Shown piece after piece: positions 1 through 6,634 of a DNA stretch of 14,562 nucleotides. The translations under genes and the position numbers were made by a program. The notes beneath the pieces were generated by a model. That model did no database searches and was not told the DNA's origin. It saw only the letters and a program-made list of their open reading frames with translations. This DNA comes from Candidatus Caenarcanales bacterium (GTDB taxonomy: Bacteria > Cyanobacteriota > Vampirovibrionia > LMEP-6097): assembly GCA_021299565.1 (NCBI GenBank), contig JAJTHA010000201.1, positions 1-14,562 on the forward strand, written 5' to 3'. Positions within the stretch are counted from its first letter, which is position 1. Each line of letters begins with the position of its first letter.

Positions 1-636
1 AATGAATTTTCTTTGGTTACACATTCAGGCGAAATGGTATCTTTAGGCAAAGGAACCAGGTTTCCTATTCCTAAGCAAAACAATGGTATAGGAAATACTT
101 CTATTACTGTTGAATATATTCCAATTGGTTTTAAGGGTGAATTAAAAGTTACTTCTTTGGACAATGATCTAATTGATGTACAATTGGCTTCTAGATTGTC
201 TTCCGCTCAAGCAAGTGCAGCTAGTATTAGTGGCATGAGCATACCGATTTTTAGTGAAGAGTATGTTAATAGCGGTGCTTTATTGAAAAATGGTCAAGAA
301 GTTGTTCTCAACGCTTTTATGACAGAAGCTGAAACAATAGCTAAGTCCACTTCCCCGCTTGGCAGAATTTTGCCAATTTTAGGTTCATCAAAAAATAAGC
401 AGAAAAGTAAAAACTTGCTTTTTATAGCTCTTGAAGCTACTGAGATTGATTTATCCAATAAATCAGAGCAAGAATTTAATTTGCCACATTTAGATCTTGC
501 CAAAAATCGAAATATTTTCACTGATGTTTCAGGATCGATGAGAACCAATTTGCCTTTTGATATTGCCAAGTTAAATGGTAATTCTTCTAATCAATTAAGC
601 AAAGATCCTTTGCAATTAGATGAAGGGGATCTCTAA
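1..636 (+). CDS. Secretin (type II/III secretion or type IV pilus outer-membrane ring), C-terminal part, 5' end outside window
   Basis: The reading frame is open from base 1, so the gene starts upstream; 211 codons are visible. Counting from the first codon, residues ~36-149 read like the end of a secretin domain. There is a strand pair around VEYIPIGFKGELKV (37-50). Next comes the 'gain-of-function loop' style stretch KNGQEVVLNAFMTE (96-109), then PLGRILPILG (119-128), equivalent to the usual 'iPvlG' motif, and the hydrophobic end strand LLFIALEA (139-146). Secretins form multimeric outer-membrane pores for type II or III secretion, type IV pili or Tad systems. The ~60 residues after the barrel are polar and unrecognised; such tails can be pilotin-binding S-domains, but that is not shown here. 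The stop TAA overlaps the next start (TAATG). The subclass cannot be decided without the N-terminal domains; the short loop before the last strand resembles type IVb pilus (PilN-like) secretins as much as others. Confidence 0.75.
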   Translation, partial: NEFSLVTHSGEMVSLGKGTRFPIPKQNNGIGNTSITVEYIPIGFKGELKVTSLDNDLIDVQLASRLSSAQASAASISGMSIPIFSEEYVNSGALLKNGQEVVLNAFMTEAETIAKSTSPLGRILPILGSSKNKQKSKNLLFIALEATEIDLSNKSEQEFNLPHLDLAKNRNIFTDVSGSMRTNLPFDIAKLNGNSSNQLSKDPLQLDEGDL

Positions 637-821
637 TGCCTTTTTATTCTTTGTTGCTAGCTGGACTAACTATGATTATTTTTATGAACATGATTGTTGT
701 TTTCTGGAAAGTTAATTTTGAAAGTCTAAAACTAGAATTTGTTTTCATAGATAAAACTCATACTAATCTAGTCTCTCAAAGCAAATCATTAACAGATGTT
801 CAAAAGGAAATCATAAAATGA
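636..821 (+). CDS. Small single-pass membrane protein in secretin operon
   Basis: This 61-residue protein has one hydrophobic segment at about residues 4-24 and then a polar tail of ~35 residues. No family is recognised. The ATG overlaps the secretin stop codon by one base (TAATG), and an AAGGGG Shine-Dalgarno-like run lies at a suitable distance inside the secretin gene, which supports real translation. Its 3' end overlaps the next gene by 4 bp (ATGA). Its size, topology and position suggest an inner-membrane accessory protein of the secretin machine, in the way that small bitopic PilN/PilO- or GspM-type proteins work beside secretins. That comparison rests on context only. Confidence 0.6.
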   Translation: MPFYSLLLAGLTMIIFMNMIVVFWKVNFESLKLEFVFIDKTHTNLVSQSKSLTDVQKEIIK

Positions 822-1189
822 GCCATTGGCTTTTAACCATCGCTACAACCTTAATCATGGCATTTAGTTGTTTGGCTTTTATTATATTGCCCGTGACAAA
901 TATGCATTTGACTACTGTAATGGGTTCCAATCTCAAACAGAAGGTTCATCAAATTCTTATTGACAATAAAGCAAGTATTAATCAAATTAAAGCTCAATTA
1001 GAAAATTTAAAAGCCAGTGGTGTTGATATCGTTGAAGTTATCCAAACTAATAATTCCGATTTTGTAGTTTTTGATGTCAAGTTCAAACTCAAAGGACTTT
1101 TTTACAATAAATTTTTTACTCAAGGAGAACTTGAGAACAAGATTTTCCAAATTAGAGATTTTATCGATAGAGACGCCGACTATGACTAA
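818..1189 (+). CDS. Small bitopic protein, possible PilO-like assembly factor
   Basis: This 123-residue protein has an N-terminal membrane segment at about residues 5-26. A helical, probably coiled-coil stretch (~38-68) follows, and then a small alpha/beta domain ending in FVVFDVKFKLKGLF (~82-95) and a helix with IRDFIDRD. The layout of short N-terminus, one membrane pass, coiled coil and small ferredoxin-like C-terminal domain is that of PilO/GspM-type alignment proteins of type IV pilus and type II secretion systems. The protein is much shorter than PilO (~200 residues), and no diagnostic motif was seen. The start ATG overlaps the previous stop (ATGA) and has AAGGA about 10 bases upstream. 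The 3' end overlaps the response regulator by 8 bp. The gene looks real; the PilO comparison is an inference. Confidence 0.6.
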   Translation: MSHWLLTIATTLIMAFSCLAFIILPVTNMHLTTVMGSNLKQKVHQILIDNKASINQIKAQLENLKASGVDIVEVIQTNNSDFVVFDVKFKLKGLFYNKFFTQGELENKIFQIRDFIDRDADYD

Positions 1190-1958
1190 AAAAGCAATTA
1201 TTATCGAAGACCAGCCAATTTTATGGGATTATGCAAAGTCCTGTATAGAAAAGCATTTTGAGGTCATCGCTTACTGCGCTACTACTGAGGAAGCTGAAGC
1301 GGTATTTAAAAAAGAAAAAATTGATTTTGTTTGGCTTGATTGCTATCTCGGTGAAATGCTTGAAAGCTATCAAGGGCTTAAACAAAGTGGTTTGATACTC
1401 GCTTCATGGATAAAAAATCATTTCCCTTTAACCAAAATCCTTTTATTCACGGCTTCTACAGAATTATCATTATTAAAGCAGGCGCAAGAACTTCAATTAG
1501 AAGGAATTGCTTTAGGGGCCAAGTATTTGAAAGACAAATCAATTATTCTTGAAGGCATTAATGAAATTGTTGATGGAAAACATTGGATTTGTCCAAATTT
1601 AATTCAAAATTTTGAGATGGAGTTATTTTCCAAAATTACTGTTTTTGAATTATCAATCTTGATTGCTACTATTTATGGTAAACAAGCAGCCCAAATTGCA
1701 GAGGAATTGAATACCACCAGAAAAACAGTAAACAACGCACTGTATCGTATCAAGCAGAAATTAGAGATAGATCCTTATGCTAGTCGTGATCAGTTTTTGG
1801 AATCTTGCAAAGAAAAACTTCGTGGCGCAGTAAGTATTAATAGCTACTTTTCCATTACAGAGTTTATTTCAATGCAGGCTGTAGCAGAGCAGTTAATTAG
1901 TCCTATAATTAGTCAACTAAGAGATGGTCAGTTTATCAAGCAGAGACTCAAAAATTGA
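1182..1958 (+). CDS. Response regulator, receiver plus LuxR/NarL-type DNA-binding domain
   Basis: The ATG at 1182 was chosen because it gives a normal receiver start (MTKKAIIIEDQP) and overlaps the previous gene by 8 bp; the frame is open further upstream, but only across that gene. The protein has 258 residues. In the receiver (1-~130) the acidic pair is E9/D10, the phospho-acceptor is D53 (VWLDCYLG), the switch Thr is T90 (LLFTAS) and the conserved Lys is probably K117. A LuxR-type helix-turn-helix lies at ~150-195 (AAQIAEELNTTRKTVNNAL). Such proteins are phosphorylated by a sensor histidine kinase and bind promoters. No kinase is in the window. There are two oddities. The D53-to-T90 spacing is about nine residues longer than usual, placing an insertion after the phosphorylation site. 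About 60 residues also follow the DNA-binding domain. The position between secretin-linked genes suggests that it regulates this operon or a related surface system. Confidence 0.85.
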   Translation: MTKKAIIIEDQPILWDYAKSCIEKHFEVIAYCATTEEAEAVFKKEKIDFVWLDCYLGEMLESYQGLKQSGLILASWIKNHFPLTKILLFTASTELSLLKQAQELQLEGIALGAKYLKDKSIILEGINEIVDGKHWICPNLIQNFEMELFSKITVFELSILIATIYGKQAAQIAEELNTTRKTVNNALYRIKQKLEIDPYASRDQFLESCKEKLRGAVSINSYFSITEFISMQAVAEQLISPIISQLRDGQFIKQRLKN

Positions 1959-3096
1959 TGCTATTCTAGGATACGTGGTTCTACGTGACGCAAAGCTAAC
2001 TGAAATAATGTTTAGATCTCTTAGAAAAGATCCAAAACTAGCTAGCTATGATGAATGGATTAAAGCTGGTGATTTTGCACTTGAAATGAGGTTTTTCCCT
2101 CATGCTTTTTCATGCTTTCAAATGGCTGCTGAAATTAATAAAGACGAAAATGTACTTATAAGACTGCAAGATACTTTGGAAAAGATCACAAATGTTCTAG
2201 AGTTTGTACCGATTGAAATCAAAGCTCTCGTTGATGAGATTCGCTTTAATAATCCATTAGATCCTAGTAAATGGATGGCTATTGTCAACTCACTATTGAA
2301 AGAGAGTGTTAATGAAATTGCTTTTAATAAAATTGAAGCTTCGAAACTAAATGCAATTAAATTTGCTCTAGCTTTTGCTGCTTATGTTTCGCTTAGATCT
2401 GGGGCTGAGATTGATCTTTTAAATGATCTTTTGAAGGATTTTTTACTTAGTTCAAACCAAAACCATAATCCTAAATTAGATCTTCGTTATCTATCTGCTA
2501 ATCAAATTAAGACAGTGGTTTTAGGGGATAATATCTCTTTGGGATTAGAACCAGATTGGTCTATTAATTTCCAATCCACTTATCATTATTTGTGGTCTAA
2601 AGATTCAGGACTTAATGTCTCGTTAGCATCTAATGCCATTTCTGGTGCTGGAGTTTTGGATTTGGCTCTTTATTTGGGAAGAGATGCGATTTATTACAAG
2701 CCTGATCTTGCAATTATTATGCTTGGCAATAATGATGCCTGGTTTGGGAAAACCATACATCTGGCTTACCAAGCGCTTTTGGAAGCCTGCATCAATATAC
2801 TGCATGAGCATAATATAAAAGTGTTATTGGTATCCCCTCTACCACATTTGCCTGAAGCATGTCCGCCAGATCAGCGCCCAACTGATGTGGATTTGGACGA
2901 GGTTGAGATAGATGATTTTGTCAGAATCACCAAGCTTGTCGCACAAAATACGAATTCAACCTTTGTGGATTTATTAACAGTATTTCCGAAGAATAAAGAA
3001 GATCGCAAAAAATATCTAATTAATGGATTTAATCAGCCTAATCTTGAAGGGCATAAGCTGATCGCAAAAGCAATTGATCAAGTGGTTATAAAATAA
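1924..3096 (+). CDS. SGNH/GDSL-hydrolase-fold protein with helical N-terminal domain; catalytic residues replaced by Asn
   Basis: The protein has 390 residues from ATG 1924. This start overlaps the regulator by 35 bp. A GTG at 1975, preceded by an AGGA-like sequence, or an ATG at 2008 are alternatives, so the start is uncertain. Residues ~30-190 are predicted helical, with one TPR-like pair near 37-65. From ~197 the SGNH fold is clear: block I VVLGDNIS (N203), block III GNND (268-271), and a block V-like NGFNQPNLEGH (367-377). In active members block I is GDS with the nucleophilic Ser, and block V is DxxHP with the catalytic Asp and His. Here these positions are N203, N367 and N370. The GNND oxyanion Asn is kept. 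Known active relatives are esterases, lipases and acetylhydrolases. This protein is likely inactive or uses another chemistry, perhaps binding a carbohydrate or acyl ligand. No signal peptide is seen, so it is probably cytoplasmic. Confidence 0.75.
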   Translation: MVSLSSRDSKIDAILGYVVLRDAKLTEIMFRSLRKDPKLASYDEWIKAGDFALEMRFFPHAFSCFQMAAEINKDENVLIRLQDTLEKITNVLEFVPIEIKALVDEIRFNNPLDPSKWMAIVNSLLKESVNEIAFNKIEASKLNAIKFALAFAAYVSLRSGAEIDLLNDLLKDFLLSSNQNHNPKLDLRYLSANQIKTVVLGDNISLGLEPDWSINFQSTYHYLWSKDSGLNVSLASNAISGAGVLDLALYLGRDAIYYKPDLAIIMLGNNDAWFGKTIHLAYQALLEACINILHEHNIKVLLVSPLPHLPEACPPDQRPTDVDLDEVEIDDFVRITKLVAQNTNSTFVDLLTVFPKNKEDRKKYLINGFNQPNLEGHKLIAKAIDQVVIK

Positions 3097-4442
3097 TGTC
3101 AAACAAAGTAAAAATTGAGTCTATGAGTCACGGAGCTTTTGCCATAGCTCGAAATGAAGATGGTAAGGTTTTGATGATAGAAAATGCCTGCCCAGGAGAT
3201 GAGCTGCTTTATGAAGTGTATGATTCAAGACATGATTTTGATTATGCAAATATAATTGAAATCCAATTAGAAAGTGATTTACGGGATATTGATCCACCGT
3301 GCAAAATCCATAAAATCTGTGGATCTTGTCAATGGCAACATATAAACTATGAGGCTCAAATACAATTCAAAAAAACTAATCTTATAGATTTTTTGCGAAA
3401 AAATCATATTGAATTTGATAGTCAAAAAATCGATTTTCACCCAATGGATAATCCTTGGAACTATAGAAACAAAATTATTTATCCCGTAGAAACGGTCAGC
3501 GAGAATAATAGATTAAAGGCTGGTTACTATAAAAGAAATACCAATGAATTGATTAATGTTAAACACTGTCCTATTCAATATTCGATTTTTGATGACTTGA
3601 TGGAAGCTATTAAAAATGAATGCACCATAAACGTTGTTACTGACAGCTTTTTGAGACATGTTTTGCTGAGATCAAATAGTGATTTTTCCCAAATCCTTTG
3701 TTCGTTTATTGTAAGATCAAAAGATTTGGATAGAAATAGGTCTAGGTTAAATAGGATATTCACCAATTTGCAAAGCAAATTTCCACAATTGAAAACCTGC
3801 ACGGTCAATATTAATGACGATTCTACTAATGTAATTTTGGGTAAAACTACGGAAGTCTTTGTTGGACAGGGCTTTATCTTGGAATCTTTTGAGGGGCTGG
3901 AATTGAAGATTTCCACTGAAAGTTTTTTCCAAGTTAATATCAATCAGTTTGCAAAAATTATTTCTTTAATGAAAAACTATATTAATGATAATTCCAAGAT
4001 TTTAGATGCTTATTGTGGCGCTGGAACTATTGGGCTTAGTTTGGCTAAGGCAAAACAAAACATAGAATTATTTGGTATTGAGGTAGTTAAGTCAGCAGTT
4101 GAAGATGCTATTAGCAGTGCTTTAGCGAATGGAATAAAAGCAAATTTTGTTTGTGATAGTTTAGAAAATTATTCTAGTCATTTAGATAATGAGAAAAAAT
4201 TTGATTATGTGATTTTGAATCCTCCTCGTAAAGGAGCAACTAACAAGGTATTAGATGCTTTGGCAAATACAAATGCCAATTCGATTATTTATGTAAGCTG
4301 CAATCCTAGTACTTTAGTTAGAGATATTAAATATCTAGAAAAGTATAATTATCAATTGAAGTTTTTAAATGGGATTGATATGTTCCCTCATTCGTTTCAT
4401 TTCGAAAGTTTAGCCATTCTTGAAAAAACTTCAAATGCATAA
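3096..4442 (+). CDS. rlmD: Iron-sulphur RNA (uracil-C5) methyltransferase, TrmA/RlmC/RlmD family
   Basis: The 448-residue protein methylates C5 of a uridine in RNA (23S rRNA for RlmC/RlmD, tRNA for TrmA) using S-adenosylmethionine. A TRAM-like RNA-binding beta domain occupies ~1-60. C69, C75, C78 and C158 are placed to hold the [4Fe-4S] cluster. The SAM-binding loop is LDAYCGAGTIGLSLAK (303-318). NPPRKG lies at 375-380, the catalytic Cys is C402 in VSCNPS, and the general-base Glu is E437 in HFES. Length and domain order are normal for RlmD. The TRAM domain favours RlmD, but the NPPR form is seen in RlmC, so the exact target base is open. The start overlaps the SGNH gene by one base (TAATG). 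The last 46 bp, including the E437 codon, overlap the 3' end of tsaD on the opposite strand. Confidence 0.9.
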   Translation: MSNKVKIESMSHGAFAIARNEDGKVLMIENACPGDELLYEVYDSRHDFDYANIIEIQLESDLRDIDPPCKIHKICGSCQWQHINYEAQIQFKKTNLIDFLRKNHIEFDSQKIDFHPMDNPWNYRNKIIYPVETVSENNRLKAGYYKRNTNELINVKHCPIQYSIFDDLMEAIKNECTINVVTDSFLRHVLLRSNSDFSQILCSFIVRSKDLDRNRSRLNRIFTNLQSKFPQLKTCTVNINDDSTNVILGKTTEVFVGQGFILESFEGLELKISTESFFQVNINQFAKIISLMKNYINDNSKILDAYCGAGTIGLSLAKAKQNIELFGIEVVKSAVEDAISSALANGIKANFVCDSLENYSSHLDNEKKFDYVILNPPRKGATNKVLDALANTNANSIIYVSCNPSTLVRDIKYLEKYNYQLKFLNGIDMFPHSFHFESLAILEKTSNA

Positions 4443-5425
4443 TCAAAACTTTTTTGTTCGGCTTGAAAATAAGCTGCTCCGGCTATCATTGCTGCATTAT
4501 CCGAGCAGTATTTTAAATTTAACAATTTAAGATCCGGGAAGCTATTCTGGAAAAGCCCTCTGACACTAGTGTTGGCAGCGACCCCTCCAGCAATTAGAAT
4601 TTGATCTATTTGAAACTCATCTTTGGCTTTTTGGATTTTTTCTAAAAAAGTTTTTGCAATGCAATCTTGAAAAGCTTTAGCGATTTTTGCTTTGTCTTGT
4701 AAAAACAACTCTTCACCTAGAGTTTCTTTTAATCTTAAAACAGAGGTTTTTAGCCCAGAGAAACTAAAATCATAATTGTCAACTTTGGCTACGGGAAATT
4801 TATAAACTCCATTTAAAATTGCTGTTGATTTGATATTTGTTGGAGCATTTAAATTTGTTGCAGTTTGAGCGAGTTGATCAATTTCAGGACCACCAGGATA
4901 AGGTAAATTCATCAGGCGTGCCACTTTGTCAAAGGCTTCTCCAGCAGCATCATCAATGGTAGAACCTATGATTTGCATATCGTGATAATTATTCATGACT
5001 ATAATCATAGTGTGCCCCCCACTTGCTAGTAAGCAGATGAAAGGTGCTTCAATATTGCTTTCCAGGAAATTGGCACAAATATGACCATAGATGTGGTTTA
5101 CTTTGACTATTGGTTTTTGATAAATCCAGGATAAGGTCTTAGCAATATTTACCCCGACCATTAAAGAACCTACTAAACCTGGTCCTTGAGTAACTGCGAT
5201 GCAGTCAATTTGCTCTATCTTAATGTTCGCTTCTTCAAGTGATATTTTCAATAATGCATTTATGCAATCTAAATGTAATCTTGAGGCATACTCGGGAATT
5301 ACTCCGCCCCAATTTTGGTGTTTGGATATTTGCGAAATAATTTGACTTGATAAAATTTTGCGACCATCTTTAACCACTGCGACAGCGGTCTCATCACAAC
5401 TGCTTTCTATACCTAAAATAAGCAT
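4397..5425 (-). CDS. tsaD: tRNA N6-adenosine threonylcarbamoyltransferase TsaD
   Basis: TsaD transfers the threonylcarbamoyl group from TC-AMP to A37 of tRNAs that read ANN codons, working with TsaB and TsaE (not in this window) in the cytoplasm. The protein is 342 residues, normal for bacterial TsaD. Visible signatures are the ASKHA nucleotide-binding start LGIESSCDETA (4-14), GVIPEYASRLH (41-51), GPGLVGSL (81-88), the metal-binding H111 and H115 in HIYGH, ASGGHT (134-139), and the late metal Asp D309 in YCSDNAAM. HIYGH is unlike the HLEGH of alphaproteobacteria and closer to Firmicutes or cyanobacterial-lineage forms. No Shine-Dalgarno is visible before the ATG. The gene is alone on this strand here, diverging from the HAD gene across 19 bp and overlapping the methyltransferase gene tail-to-tail. 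Confidence 0.96.
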   Translation of the reverse strand: MLILGIESSCDETAVAVVKDGRKILSSQIISQISKHQNWGGVIPEYASRLHLDCINALLKISLEEANIKIEQIDCIAVTQGPGLVGSLMVGVNIAKTLSWIYQKPIVKVNHIYGHICANFLESNIEAPFICLLASGGHTMIIVMNNYHDMQIIGSTIDDAAGEAFDKVARLMNLPYPGGPEIDQLAQTATNLNAPTNIKSTAILNGVYKFPVAKVDNYDFSFSGLKTSVLRLKETLGEELFLQDKAKIAKAFQDCIAKTFLEKIQKAKDEFQIDQILIAGGVAANTSVRGLFQNSFPDLKLLNLKYCSDNAAMIAGAAYFQAEQKSFDYAFEVFSRMAKLSK

Positions 5426-5444
5426 GTGTTATAGTGATATTATC
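5426..5444. promoter_or_regulatory. 19-bp divergent gap with back-to-back -10-like sequences
   Basis: Only 19 bp separate the tsaD start (minus strand) from the HAD start at 5445 (plus strand), so at least part of both promoters must lie inside the coding regions. On the plus strand, TGTTATAGT at 5427-5435 matches an extended -10 (TGnTATAnT) and would start RNA almost at the HAD ATG. On the minus strand, GATAAT (5444-5439) could serve tsaD with a leader of about 7 bases. Neither gene has a convincing Shine-Dalgarno, which would agree with leaderless or near-leaderless mRNAs. No clear -35 boxes were found. This is a weak sequence-only call. Confidence 0.3.
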
Positions 5445-6227
5445 ATGGCAAAAATTCAGAATATAAAAGCAATAATTCTTGATAAAGATGGAGTTTTTGT
5501 GGATTTTCATTCATTATGGATGAGAATAATTGCTTATAGAGCTCAGCTAATTGCGGAAAAAGCATCTAATACCTCTGAAATGTTAGTTGCCATTAGGGCG
5601 GCTTGTATCAGAGCTATGGGCATAGACGAAGAACTTGAAACTATTGATGCTTACGGACCTTGCTCATTGCCAGCTGATCATGTGAGAACATCACTTGCAA
5701 CGGCATTATTTCTCACTAAAAATTCCACAGAGGGAGATTTTACTTTTAAAGAAGCTTTTTCAATTGTTGATCAAAGCATGAAAGAAGGATTTGAAGCGCT
5801 TAATGTTGTAGATTTAAGTCAGGCATTAGAAGGTAGTTTAGAAAAAATTAAAGACATTAAAGCAAGTGGTTTTGAGCTTGCTGTTTACACTTCTGATAGT
5901 CTGGAAAATACCAAAGCGACTTTAGATAAATTTGAAATTGCCGGTAATTTTTCGCAAATAGCAGCTGGTGAATTTAAAACCAGTAAGAATTATTCGGAGC
6001 TATGTGCAAAATTAAATTTGAAAGCAGAGGAAACTTTACTAGTAACTGATTCGCCAAATGATATAAAAGCAGCAAAAGAATCTGGAGCAAAAGCCATTCT
6101 TGTGCTTAGTGGTATTGTTGATCAATCTTCTAATTTATCTAATTTAAATGCTGATATGATAATCGATTCACTCGCTGACTTGAATCTTGATCTAATTGAA
6201 AATAGCAAAAAAAAAGCCCTGGCGTGA
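5445..6227 (+). CDS. HAD-superfamily hydrolase (phosphatase-like)
   Basis: The protein has 260 residues from the ATG at 5445. The frame is open upstream, but an earlier ATG (5424) would overlap the tsaD start and lacks a better ribosome site. All HAD motifs are present. Motif I is LDKDGV with nucleophile D13 and acid D15. Motif II is YTSD (T149/S150). Motif III is a Lys around GEFKTSK (178-181). Motif IV is VTDSPNDIKAAKESGA with D202 and D206. A helical C1-type cap fills ~18-125. This resembles phosphoglycolate phosphatase/PGMB-like enzymes, which hydrolyse small phosphorylated metabolites. The substrate cannot be read from the sequence. The stop overlaps the RNase H start (GTGA), and a run of nine A lies just before the end (6207-6215). 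Confidence 0.88.
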   Translation: MAKIQNIKAIILDKDGVFVDFHSLWMRIIAYRAQLIAEKASNTSEMLVAIRAACIRAMGIDEELETIDAYGPCSLPADHVRTSLATALFLTKNSTEGDFTFKEAFSIVDQSMKEGFEALNVVDLSQALEGSLEKIKDIKASGFELAVYTSDSLENTKATLDKFEIAGNFSQIAAGEFKTSKNYSELCAKLNLKAEETLLVTDSPNDIKAAKESGAKAILVLSGIVDQSSNLSNLNADMIIDSLADLNLDLIENSKKKALA

Positions 6228-6634
6228 ATCAAGATAGAGTTATAGTCTATACGGATGGCGCCTCCAAAGGAAATCCAGGAAAGGCTTCCATAGGAGTTTC
6301 TATACAGGATCTTACTGGAGAAATTGCAACTGTTTCTAAAGCCATTGGTGTTGCTACTAATAATATCGCAGAGTATACAGCTTTATTGGAAGCTTTGAAA
6401 GCTTGCCTGGATCGAGGTTTGACAAAGGTTTTGATTAGAGCAGATAGTGAATTGATGGTTAAGCAACTAAAAGGTGAGTATAAAGTTAAAAATCCAGAAA
6501 TTAAAGTTATTTATGATCAAGCGAAAATTCTAGAACGTAAATTTGAAACAATTAATTATGAGCATGTGATGAGAGAAAAAAATAAACGAGCTGATGAGCT
6601 TGCTAATCTTGCTTTAGAAAATTTTAGATATTAA
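6224..6634 (+). CDS. rnhA: Ribonuclease HI-family protein (short form)
   Basis: This 136-residue protein starts at a GTG that overlaps the stop of the HAD gene (GTGA), so translation is probably coupled. The RNase H fold is clear, and the four carboxylates that bind the two catalytic metal ions are present: D11 in YTDGASKGNPG, E50 in NNIAEYTAL, D74 in RADSE and D124 in KRADELAN. H114 is in the place of the helper His. RNase HI cuts the RNA strand of RNA:DNA hybrids. The protein is shorter than the 155-residue E. coli enzyme because the basic handle region is missing, as in many 'reverse-transcriptase-like' RNase HI proteins of cyanobacteria and Firmicutes. The 3' end overlaps the convergent gene by 4 bp. 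Confidence 0.9.
   Translation: MNQDRVIVYTDGASKGNPGKASIGVSIQDLTGEIATVSKAIGVATNNIAEYTALLEALKACLDRGLTKVLIRADSELMVKQLKGEYKVKNPEIKVIYDQAKILERKFETINYEHVMREKNKRADELANLALENFRY

Noticed and set aside
3096..4442. Asn375 (NPPR) in place of the more common DPPR in the uracil methyltransferase, as a possible inactive enzyme.
   Set aside because: NPPR occurs in active RlmC-type enzymes as far as I know, and the cluster cysteines, catalytic Cys and Glu are all present.
5428..5433. TATAAC on the minus strand as the tsaD -10 box.
   Set aside because: Transcription would begin about seven bases later, past the tsaD ATG, so the start codon would be lost.
6207..6215. Run of nine A near the end of the HAD gene as a programmed frameshift into the RNase H gene.
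   Set aside because: The RNase H gene has its own GTG start overlapping the stop, and the HAD motifs are complete without fusion. Polymerase slippage is possible but nothing points to use.
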